DNA of 64,000 bases from Gp7-AA10 sp035636095 (GTDB taxonomy: Bacteria; Acidobacteriota; Thermoanaerobaculia; Gp7-AA8), in the NCBI GenBank assembly GCA_035636095.1, contig DASPZU010000009.1, positions 22,107 through 86,106 of the forward strand, written 5' to 3'. The translations under genes and the position numbers were made by a program. Positions 56,464 through 63,580 of this stretch are shown one piece after another. Below the pieces are notes generated by a model. That model searched no databases. It saw only the letters and a program-made list of their open reading frames with translations, and was not told the DNA's origin. Each line of letters starts with the position of its first letter. Within the stretch, counting starts at the first letter, position 1.

Positions 56464-57174
56464 GTGCTCCGGACGTTCTGGACCGGCCTGGTCGTCTTTC
56501 TGGTGACGATTCCCCTGGCAACAGCGACGATGCTGGTGGCCATGATCCGATCGAATGCCCGCGCCATCGATTGGATCGTCCGATTGTGGGCGTTCTTGAT
56601 CATCAAGGCGGCGGGAATCAAGCTGCACGCTGAGAACACTGAGATCGTCGATCGCAAGCAGCGTTACATCCTGATCGCAAATCACTACAGCTACTTCGAC
56701 ATTCCGTGCATCTTTCTCGCCATTCCGCAGCCCATCCGGTTCATGGCAAAGATCAGCCTGTTCAAGATTCCGATTTTCGGATGGGCGATCGGGCGGGCGG
56801 GGTTCATCCCCATCGATCGCAAGAATCGCAAGACGGCCGTCAAGTCGTTCGAGAAGGCCGTCGATCGGATTCGCAAAGGCAACACCGTGGTCGTGTTTCC
56901 GGAGGAGGGTCGCTCGCGCGAGCGTTCCATGCGACCGTTTCAACGCGGGGGATTCTTGCTGGCGCTGCGATCCGGTCTGCCGATTCTTCCGGTGGCGATC
57001 GTGGGGACATTCGACGTCTATAGCGCACGCGCGCGGTGGCTGAAGCCAGGGCCGGTGGCCGTCAAGGTCGGCACGCCCATCCCGACCGAGGGACTGACGG
57101 TGCGCGACAAGGACCGGCTGCTGGAGGAGTCGCGCGCGCAGATCAGCCGCATGCTCTTCGGCGCGTTAGACTGA
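56464..57174 (+). CDS. plsC: 1-acyl-sn-glycerol-3-phosphate acyltransferase family protein
   Basis: 236 residues from GTG 56464 (VLRTFWTGLVVFLVTIP). PlsC motifs are NHYSYFD (HX4D), RAGFIPIDRKN, FPEEGRSR (variant of FPEGTRS) and LPILPVAI. An N-terminal membrane segment anchors it. It acylates lysophosphatidate to phosphatidate at the inner membrane, or a related lipid acceptor. Longer frames begin inside the heptamer array and are rejected. TATCAT lies 4 nt upstream of the GTG. The stop overlaps the presumed promoter of the next kinase gene. Confidence 0.9.
   Translation: MLRTFWTGLVVFLVTIPLATATMLVAMIRSNARAIDWIVRLWAFLIIKAAGIKLHAENTEIVDRKQRYILIANHYSYFDIPCIFLAIPQPIRFMAKISLFKIPIFGWAIGRAGFIPIDRKNRKTAVKSFEKAVDRIRKGNTVVVFPEEGRSRERSMRPFQRGGFLLALRSGLPILPVAIVGTFDVYSARARWLKPGPVAVKVGTPIPTEGLTVRDKDRLLEESRAQISRMLFGALD
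57167..57172 (+). promoter_or_regulatory. -10-like TAGACT exactly 6 nt before the kinase ATG
   Basis: TAGACT-N6-ATG (57179), placed across the plsC stop codon; no Shine-Dalgarno. Candidate leaderless start. Confidence 0.35.
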
Positions 57175-57178
57175 CTTC

Positions 57179-59230
57179 ATGTCCGCCGACGGCGATCCGA
57201 CCGTTGAGCGCCGCCTCATCGCGAATCGATACGCGCTGATCGCGAAATTGGGTGAGGGTGGTTTCGGCGCGGTTTATCTCGCGCGCGACACCCTCCTCAT
57301 GCGCGACGTGGCCCTCAAGCTCCTCGGATCGATGTCTGAAGATCGACGGGAGCGCTTTTTCCGCGAGGCCCGTGCCATGGCGCGCCTCAAGCATCCGAAC
57401 ATCGTGGGCATCTACGACGCCGGGGAGGATGCCAGTGGGCTCTACCTGGTTCTTGAAGTCGTCCCCGGCCGCTCGCTGCGTGAGCTGATCCCGATGGATC
57501 GCGGTCGCGCAACGACCGTCGTTCGCGAGGTCGCACAAGGTCTCGCGGCCGCGCATACGGCCGGCATCGTCCATCGCGATATCAAGCCGGCCAACATCCT
57601 CATCGATGAGCACGGACGGGCGAAGGTCGCGGACTTCGGGATCGCGCGCGTCGAGGGCGAATCGCAAGTGACCGGGCACGTGGTCGGGACGCCCAATTAC
57701 ATGTCGCCGGAGCAGCTCGACGGCAAACCCGCCGGACCGGAGGCGGATCTGTACGCGCTGGGCGTCGTGATGTCGGAGCTTGGGTTGCGCGATCATCCGA
57801 TCGCGAAACGTCTGCTCGATCCCGATGCGGCACGCCGTGGCACGGCGCGGCAAGTCGTCGAGGAGCTCGACACCCGTCCACGAGCGCCCAGACTGTGGCT
57901 TGCCGCCGCGGCGGCCGTTCTACTTCTCATCGCTCTGCTTGCCGTTCTCACGAACCGTTCTCCCACGAAACCGAAGGTTGAGCGCGCAACGATTCGTCTT
58001 CAACACGCAAAAGCAAAAGAGGTCCTCGATTTGGTCGAAGCGCCGGTCGCAATATTGGCTGGCAAGTACTTCACACCCAGCAGGGTCCAGGAGGACTATC
58101 GCGAAGGCAAACTCGCCGGAGTTCGCGTGAGTGTTCGTCGTGCCGTACTCACGGATACCGAGATCGAAGTCGAGGCATCCGCAACTGACATGGTCATCGT
58201 GAAGGATGCGGTTGCCATCATCGATGCACTTTCAGGCTACCGGTTCAGATCGGAGTCGAATCTCTTCACCGGGGTGAGCCCTTCCCCGCGGCGGATCTCC
58301 TGGAACTCGCCCATACGGAGCGGCGATTTCATCGATCTCATTGCACGCACCGCGAAGTGGCCGCTGGTGCATGACAACTCTGTCAGACAGATCGCGGATA
58401 CCCGGGTTCCGGCGGCGTTGCACGACGTGCCCTGGGATGAAGCGGTCCGAAACGTGATCCGCACACTCGATCTCGCGCTCTGGCAGGACGGCGAGATCTG
58501 GATTCTCGAATCGCAACAGCGACGCCGGGAACGTGAACGAACAGCCGCGCGCTCATGGGTTTCCATTGCGCTTCACCGGCGCGATCGGGCAGCGGTGGCC
58601 GATTCGCTCCGGCCTCTACTCAGCAACACTGGGGCGATCTCGCTCTCAACGCGCACCGGCCTCATCATCGCATTCGATACTGCCGAGCGACTGCAGGCCA
58701 TCCGTTCCGCGCTCCTCACGATGGACCCCGATCCATCGCGCGCCACGCAACCTCCCTCCCCTCGCGTCTACACCGGTGACCGAATGAGTCTGGACCTCGC
58801 CGACGCTGACCTGGTGCAGTTGATTCAAGTGATCTCGAAGAACGTGAGGCTTTCCACGGTCATCGATCCGTCGATTCATGGCAGGGTCACCGTGAGTCTC
58901 CCTCGCATCCCCTGGGACAACGGTCTGGATGCCATCCTGGTGTCGCAAGGGCTTTCGTATTCCGTCCAGGGCGATGTGCTGACGGTCTTTCCGGAGTCGA
59001 AGATTTACTCCGGCACGCCGGTCGAGCGCACGTTGCACTTGCGACGCGAAAACCCAACGTTCTTCCGCGCGTTCGAAAAGGCGATGGCATCGCAACGCGA
59101 AGAGATCGTGGTTGCTGATGATGCTTCCGGAACCCTGATCCTTCGCGGCGCCAGCCAGGTCGTGGAGCCCACCGTCAAGGTGTTTCAGACGATCGACGAG
59201 CTCCCTCCAATGCCCGCGCGATTTCGTTGA
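57179..59230 (+). CDS. Ser/Thr kinase fused to duplicated secretin N0/N1-type domains
   Basis: 683 residues. Kinase domain 18-232: GEGGFGAVY, K47, HRDIKPAN (132), DFG (152-154), SPEQ (176). After helix F (DLYALGVVMSEL) only about 35 residues remain, so the helix G region is missing. One membrane helix (239-258). The extracytoplasmic part shows STN/N0-like (373-445), Secretin_N/N1-like (455-517: DRAAVADSLRPLLSNTGAIS ... IRSALLTMD), a canonical STN (530-605: MSLDLADADLVQLIQVISKN ... IPWDNGLDAIL) and a second N1-like segment (about 610-675). No secretin barrel follows. Domain types are confident; the combination is not one I recognise. It overlaps selA convergently by 56 nt. Confidence 0.9.
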   Translation: MSADGDPTVERRLIANRYALIAKLGEGGFGAVYLARDTLLMRDVALKLLGSMSEDRRERFFREARAMARLKHPNIVGIYDAGEDASGLYLVLEVVPGRSLRELIPMDRGRATTVVREVAQGLAAAHTAGIVHRDIKPANILIDEHGRAKVADFGIARVEGESQVTGHVVGTPNYMSPEQLDGKPAGPEADLYALGVVMSELGLRDHPIAKRLLDPDAARRGTARQVVEELDTRPRAPRLWLAAAAAVLLLIALLAVLTNRSPTKPKVERATIRLQHAKAKEVLDLVEAPVAILAGKYFTPSRVQEDYREGKLAGVRVSVRRAVLTDTEIEVEASATDMVIVKDAVAIIDALSGYRFRSESNLFTGVSPSPRRISWNSPIRSGDFIDLIARTAKWPLVHDNSVRQIADTRVPAALHDVPWDEAVRNVIRTLDLALWQDGEIWILESQQRRRERERTAARSWVSIALHRRDRAAVADSLRPLLSNTGAISLSTRTGLIIAFDTAERLQAIRSALLTMDPDPSRATQPPSPRVYTGDRMSLDLADADLVQLIQVISKNVRLSTVIDPSIHGRVTVSLPRIPWDNGLDAILVSQGLSYSVQGDVLTVFPESKIYSGTPVERTLHLRRENPTFFRAFEKAMASQREEIVVADDASGTLILRGASQVVEPTVKVFQTIDELPPMPARFR

Positions 59231-60557
59231 TGTCATCGTCGAGCAGCGTGCGCACCTCGAGGGTAAAGCGGTCGTCGACGATCCTCCCCACGATCGGAGG
59301 ATCGTTGCGCAGAAATCGCGTTGCGAGCTCGCTCGCTTTGCCCGGCACTTCGATGGCGACGGAGGGCATCGTCTCGGTCGGGGTCGTTCCACCGCCGAGG
59401 GCGCATTGACTGTCGATGACGCGGCAGCGCGTGCCGCGAACGATCGACTCCCCGCGAGCGCGCAGCTCTTCGATCGGCGCGGCCAGCATCCGATAGATCG
59501 CCACTTCCTGCTCGTAGCGATCGGTCGCGAAGGCGCGGAGCGTCTCCGCGATGACAGCGTAGCTTTCTTTTCCAGCCCGCAGCGCACGCATCAGCGGATG
59601 CTTATGCACTCTGCGGATGATCTCGGCGCTTCCGAGGATCAAGCCGCCCTGCGTCGCGCCGATCAGTTTGTCGGTCGAGCAGGTGACGACGTCGACGCCT
59701 TTGGCGACAAGCTCGCGAATCGTGTCGCGCCGGCGGAAGCCGTAATTCGCGATGTCGACCACGCGGCCGCTGCCTTCGTCGTACAGCAGCGGCAACTTTT
59801 TCGATCCCGCGACCTCGACCATCTCTTCGATCGACGGCGTCTCCGTGAAACCGACGATGTCGAAGTTGGAGCGATTGACGCGCAGAATCGCCGCGGTCTT
59901 CTTCGACAACGCTGCGGCGTAGTCGCGCGCGCGGGTGCGATTGGTCGTCCCCACTTCGCGCAGCTTCGCGCCGCCCTGCTGGATGACGTCCGGAACGCGG
60001 AACGATCCGCCGATTTCCACGAGCTCGCCGCGCGACACCAGCACCTCGCGCTTCGGCGCAACCGCCGCCAGAAGCAGCAGCGTGCCGGCGGCGTTGTTGT
60101 TGGTCAGCAGCGCCGCTTCGCAACCGAAGAGAGTCTTGCAAAGCGATTCGAGGTGTTCGTCGCGCGCGCCGCGTTCGCCGGCTTCCACATCGAATTCGAG
60201 ATTCGAGTAGCGCTGGGCGATTTCGCCGGCCCGCTTCCAGAGTGCCGGATCGATCGGGGCACGGCCGAGGTTGGTGTGGATGATGACGCCGGAGGCATTG
60301 ATCACGCGCCGCAAAGTCGAGGCAACCGACGGCTGCAAGACCCCGCGCACGGCCAAGGCAGCCGATCGCTCGTCGAAGGCGCGGGCGGCCCCGCGAAGCT
60401 CGTCGAGATGGCCTGTCAACGCATCTTTGACGCTGCTGCGTCCGAACTCCGCGATCAGCGGCGCGAAGCCCTGGCCGGAGAGGATCCGCTCGACGGAGGG
60501 GATGCTTCGGAGAGGTGAGGAATGTCGCAGATGCGCGTATTGTATTCGCTGGCACAT
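59175..60557 (-). CDS. selA: L-seryl-tRNA(Sec) selenium transferase
   Basis: About 460 residues from ATG 60557. SelA hallmarks are LRSIPSVERILSGQGFAPLI, INASGVIIHTNLGRAPI, TNNNAAGTLLLLAA, REVGTTNRTRARDY, the PLP Lys in STDKLIGATQGG, and GGGTTPTETMPSVAI. It converts Ser-tRNA(Sec) to Sec-tRNA(Sec) with selenophosphate, so the organism should make selenoproteins; selB, selD and selC are not in the window. Its ATG overlaps that of the divergent gene in CATG. Longer frames upstream give only low-complexity Ser and are rejected. Confidence 0.94.
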   Translation of the reverse strand: MCQRIQYAHLRHSSPLRSIPSVERILSGQGFAPLIAEFGRSSVKDALTGHLDELRGAARAFDERSAALAVRGVLQPSVASTLRRVINASGVIIHTNLGRAPIDPALWKRAGEIAQRYSNLEFDVEAGERGARDEHLESLCKTLFGCEAALLTNNNAAGTLLLLAAVAPKREVLVSRGELVEIGGSFRVPDVIQQGGAKLREVGTTNRTRARDYAAALSKKTAAILRVNRSNFDIVGFTETPSIEEMVEVAGSKKLPLLYDEGSGRVVDIANYGFRRRDTIRELVAKGVDVVTCSTDKLIGATQGGLILGSAEIIRRVHKHPLMRALRAGKESYAVIAETLRAFATDRYEQEVAIYRMLAAPIEELRARGESIVRGTRCRVIDSQCALGGGTTPTETMPSVAIEVPGKASELATRFLRNDPPIVGRIVDDRFTLEVRTLLDDDINEIARALEGARRSSETP

Positions 60558-61155
60558 GGTCAAAAAGGATGATGAGCTCGACAAGCTCGAGGAGGACATT
60601 CGTAAGCTCAAGGTCAAGTACGAGATGTTCTTCCTAGGCAGCCAGAAGATGCCCCCCCAGCACGAGCGCCACCAGCTGGAGGTCTACATCCACGAGCTCG
60701 GCAGGCAGAAGATGCGCGAGAACGCCCGGCGCTTCCGCTTCAACCAGCTCCTCAGCCGCTATAACCAGTTCCGCGAAATGTGGGGGCGCAAGATACGGGA
60801 GCGCGAAGAGGGCCCGCTCGATTTTCGCCGCCGGCAAGCTGCTTTGAGTGCGCCGCCGGAAGAATCGCCATCCCGCCCGACCAAGGGGCGCGTAACGTCA
60901 CGCAGCGCCGATTCGTATGTAAAGATGATCCCGGGCGCGAACGGTGAGGCCATCCGCGACTTGTACAACCAGATCGAAAAGGAGCACCAGAAGCTCGGCA
61001 AATCGCCGAACCTCACCTTCGAACAGCTTCGCTCCATGGTCGAAAAGCAGAGCGAAGCGGTGCGCTCGCGCTACAACGTGGACGTGGTCGGCTTCCGAGT
61101 CGATGTCGTCGACGGAAAAGTCAAACTGAAAGCGAAACCCATCCAGGAATCATGA
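60556..61155 (+). CDS. Coiled-coil protein, possibly MXAN_5187-like
   Basis: 199 residues from ATG 60556, charged and helical: ELDKLEEDIRKLKVKYEMFF, then YIHELGRQKMRENARRFRFN, a linker (SAPPEESPSRPTKGRVTSRS), and a second helical domain (NGEAIRDLYNQIEKEHQKLG, FEQLRSMVEKQSEAVRSRY) ending in a small beta unit (VDVVGFRVDVVDGKVKLKAKP). The N-terminal LKxKYExFFLG resembles the C-terminal domain of MXAN_5187-type proteins, a tentative link. Cytoplasmic. It overlaps the lipoprotein gene (ATGA) and probably acts with it. Confidence 0.7.
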   Translation: MVKKDDELDKLEEDIRKLKVKYEMFFLGSQKMPPQHERHQLEVYIHELGRQKMRENARRFRFNQLLSRYNQFREMWGRKIREREEGPLDFRRRQAALSAPPEESPSRPTKGRVTSRSADSYVKMIPGANGEAIRDLYNQIEKEHQKLGKSPNLTFEQLRSMVEKQSEAVRSRYNVDVVGFRVDVVDGKVKLKAKPIQES

Positions 61156-61832
61156 TGAAACGAACCCTGATCGTGGCGGTGGCGGTTGCGACGCTGGTCG
61201 GCTGCGCTGCCTTCCGCAATCATCACCGAGACAATCCCTACGCCAGCCGGCTCTTCATCGAGCAGTTCCTGGATCCCAACAATCCACTCGACGCGCAGAT
61301 CCAGCAGACCATCAACGATCTGCGCGCCAATCCGCGATCGGCGGCGCTGCACAATCGCCTCGGACAGCTTCTGCGTCAGAAAGGATTCCCGAAGGACGCC
61401 GAGGTGGAGTTCGAGCGCGCGGTGAATTCCGATCCGCACCTGTTCTCGGCCTGGTACAACCTGGGGCTGATCAGGCAGGCGCGCGGCGATTACACCGGCG
61501 CGAGCTTCGCGTATCACCGCGCCATCGCCTATCGCAAGGGTTTTTCGGAGGCGCTGTTCCAGCTCGGGCTGATGGAAGAGCAGCGTCACAACACCGGCGC
61601 CGCGGTCGGGTACTACGCGAAGGCATTCACGATCAATCGCTCTCTGCTCGATGTCCGCGTCAATCCGCGCATCGTCGACAGCAAGCTCGTTGATCTGGCG
61701 CTGCTGCGCGCCTATCCCAACGAACACGCGCGCGTGAGTACGCAGTTCTACCCGACGCCGCCCGGCTACACGCAGCCGAATCTGGAGCCGGCGCCGGCCC
61801 AGCAGGCACCGCCGCCAAAACCGCCGCTGTAG
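61152..61832 (+). CDS. TPR lipoprotein
   Basis: 226 residues. Lipobox LVGC with C18 in MMKRTLIVAVAVATLVGCAA. TPR units include LHNRLGQLLRQKGFPKDAEV, AWYNLGLIRQARGDYTGASF and ALFQLGLMEEQRHNTGAAVG; the tail is Pro/Gln-rich (EPAPAQQAPPPKPPL). Membrane-anchored scaffold. Coupled to the coiled-coil gene by ATGA. A long heptamer array starts 3 nt after its stop. Confidence 0.85.
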   Translation: MMKRTLIVAVAVATLVGCAAFRNHHRDNPYASRLFIEQFLDPNNPLDAQIQQTINDLRANPRSAALHNRLGQLLRQKGFPKDAEVEFERAVNSDPHLFSAWYNLGLIRQARGDYTGASFAYHRAIAYRKGFSEALFQLGLMEEQRHNTGAAVGYYAKAFTINRSLLDVRVNPRIVDSKLVDLALLRAYPNEHARVSTQFYPTPPGYTQPNLEPAPAQQAPPPKPPL

Positions 61833-61835
61833 GTA

Positions 61836-61949
61836 GGGATGAGGGCGGAGGGATGAGGGATGAATGCCGCGCCACATTCATCCCTCATCCCTCATCCCTC
61901 ATCCCTCATCCCTCATCCCTCATCCCTCATCCCTCATCCCTCATCCCTG
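61836..61949. repeat. Longest heptamer inverted array (GGGATGA / TCATCCC)
   Basis: Left arm GGGATGA GGGCGGA GGGATGA GGGATGA, loop of about 13 nt, right arm of about ten CTCATCC units. The excess right-arm copies suggest slippage expansion. Same heptamer as 33604-33673. Confidence 0.93.
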
Positions 61950-61969
61950 CACGATAGAATCCCCGCGCT

Positions 61970-63523
61970 TTGTCCGATGAGCAGCAGGAGGTTCCCGAAT
62001 CCGAGCTGATCCGCGTTCGCCGCGAGAAGCTGGCGCGCATCATCGACCTCGGATTCGATCCCTACCCCACCCGCGCGGACGCCGATCAGAGCATTGAGGA
62101 AGTGGTCGCGAAGTACGGCGGCAAGTCGGCACAGGAGCTGGAAAGCGAGAAAGCCCACGTCAAAATCGCGGGCCGAATCCTCACCATTCGCGAGTTTGGA
62201 AAAACGGCCTTCCTGGTCCTCTCCGAGAAAACGGCTCGCATTCAGGCCTACTGCCGCAAGGACATCCTCAGCGAGCGGGAATGGTCGCTCTATCAAAACC
62301 TTGACGCCGGTGACTGGGTACTAGTCGAGGGCACGGTGTTCAGAACGAAGACCAACGAGCTGTCGGTGAAGGTGCAACATCTGAATTTTCTCGCCAAGGC
62401 CTTGCGTCCGCTGCCCAGCAAATGGCACGGACTGACGGATGTCGAACAGCGCTATCGCCAGCGCTACGTCGACCTCATCGTCAACGACGACGTCAAGCGC
62501 ATCTTCGAAACGCGGGCCAAGATCGTACGATATATCAGAACATATTTTGATACACATAATTTCATCGAAGTCGAGACGCCGATGATGCAGCCGGTCGCGG
62601 GTGGGGCCGCCGCCCGCCCGTTCGTCACGCACCACAACGCGCTCGACATCGATCTGTACATGCGCGTGGCGCCCGAGCTGTACCTCAAGCGCCTCATCGT
62701 GGGCGGAATGTCGCGGGTGTACGAGATCAATCGCAATTTTCGCAACGAGGGCATCGGCTATCGCTGGAATCCCGAATTCACGATGCTGGAGTTCTACTGG
62801 GCCTACGCCGATTACAAAGACCTCATCGAGCTGACCGAGGAGCTCTTGAACGGACTGGTGCGCGAGGTGAAGGGATCGGAGACCGTCACGTGGCGCGGCG
62901 CCGAGGTCAGCTTTCGCCGGCCTTTCCCGAAGTTCACGATGAAGGAAGCGATCGCGCATTTTTCGAAACGCGAGATCTCCGTCGACGACCTCGGCGATCG
63001 CGAGAAGCTGGTGAAGCTCGTGAAGAAATTCGGCGAGCATCGGCCGGTAGCAGCGGACGGAACAGAGCCGCCGAAGGGAACACCGGTCCCGGAGATTGCG
63101 TCGATGAACGAGGGAAAACTTCTGGCCGAGCTCTTCGAATCGATCGCGGAAGAGCATCTGATCAACCCGACTTTCATCACCGATTTTCCCGTCGAAGTGT
63201 CCCCGCTCTCGAAGCAGCGACGCGATGATCCTCGCTACGTCGAGCGATTCGAGCTGTTCATCGGCGGGATGGAAATCGCGAACGCCTTTTCGGAGCTCAA
63301 CGATCCCGACGAGCAGGCCCGCCGTTTTCAGCAGCAGTTGTCGGAACGCGAGCGCGGCGACGAGGAAACGCATCAGGTCGACGACGATTACGTCCGCGCG
63401 CTCGAGTACGGAATGCCGCCGACCGCGGGCGAAGGCGTGGGCATCGATCGGCTGACCATGATCCTTACCGACTCTCCCACGATTCGCGATGTGATCTTGT
63501 TCCCGCTGATGAGGCCACGATGA
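61970..63523 (+). CDS. lysS: Lysyl-tRNA synthetase, class II
   Basis: 517 residues. The OB-fold anticodon-binding domain (60-170: VKIAGRILTIREFGKTAFLVL) precedes the class II core: motif 1 FIEVETPMMQP, motif 2 FRNEGIGYRWNPEFTMLEFYWAYADY, motif 3 GVGIDRLTMILTDSPTIRDVILFPLMRP, and GGMEIANAFSELNDP for lysine. TTG start at 61970, with TAGAAT 9 nt upstream and no Shine-Dalgarno. Codons for KIVRYIRTYFDTHNFI (62518-62565) are abruptly AT-rich compared with the rest of the gene. The core enzyme is otherwise normal. Confidence 0.97.
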   Translation: MSDEQQEVPESELIRVRREKLARIIDLGFDPYPTRADADQSIEEVVAKYGGKSAQELESEKAHVKIAGRILTIREFGKTAFLVLSEKTARIQAYCRKDILSEREWSLYQNLDAGDWVLVEGTVFRTKTNELSVKVQHLNFLAKALRPLPSKWHGLTDVEQRYRQRYVDLIVNDDVKRIFETRAKIVRYIRTYFDTHNFIEVETPMMQPVAGGAAARPFVTHHNALDIDLYMRVAPELYLKRLIVGGMSRVYEINRNFRNEGIGYRWNPEFTMLEFYWAYADYKDLIELTEELLNGLVREVKGSETVTWRGAEVSFRRPFPKFTMKEAIAHFSKREISVDDLGDREKLVKLVKKFGEHRPVAADGTEPPKGTPVPEIASMNEGKLLAELFESIAEEHLINPTFITDFPVEVSPLSKQRRDDPRYVERFELFIGGMEIANAFSELNDPDEQARRFQQQLSERERGDEETHQVDDDYVRALEYGMPPTAGEGVGIDRLTMILTDSPTIRDVILFPLMRPR

Positions 63524-63580
63524 GGTGCCGCGTGCCGCGTGCCGCGTGCCGGAAACCGGCAACCGGAAACCGGCAACCGT
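63524..63580. repeat. Two adjacent heptamer arrays after lysS
   Basis: GTGCCGC repeated four times (from 63524), then alternating GGAAACC / GGCAACC units up to 63578. It fills the gap from the lysS stop to the next start. The two halves are different heptamers, and here they are not clear reverse complements. Confidence 0.85.

Noticed and set aside
60557..60617. 20-residue N-terminal extension of SelA
   Set aside because: Low-complexity Ser/Leu run antisense to the charged coiled-coil gene; not seen in SelA proteins.
61878..61949. CRISPR-like array
   Set aside because: Perfect 7-nt tandem units with no spacers; a microsatellite-type tract, not repeats with unique spacers.
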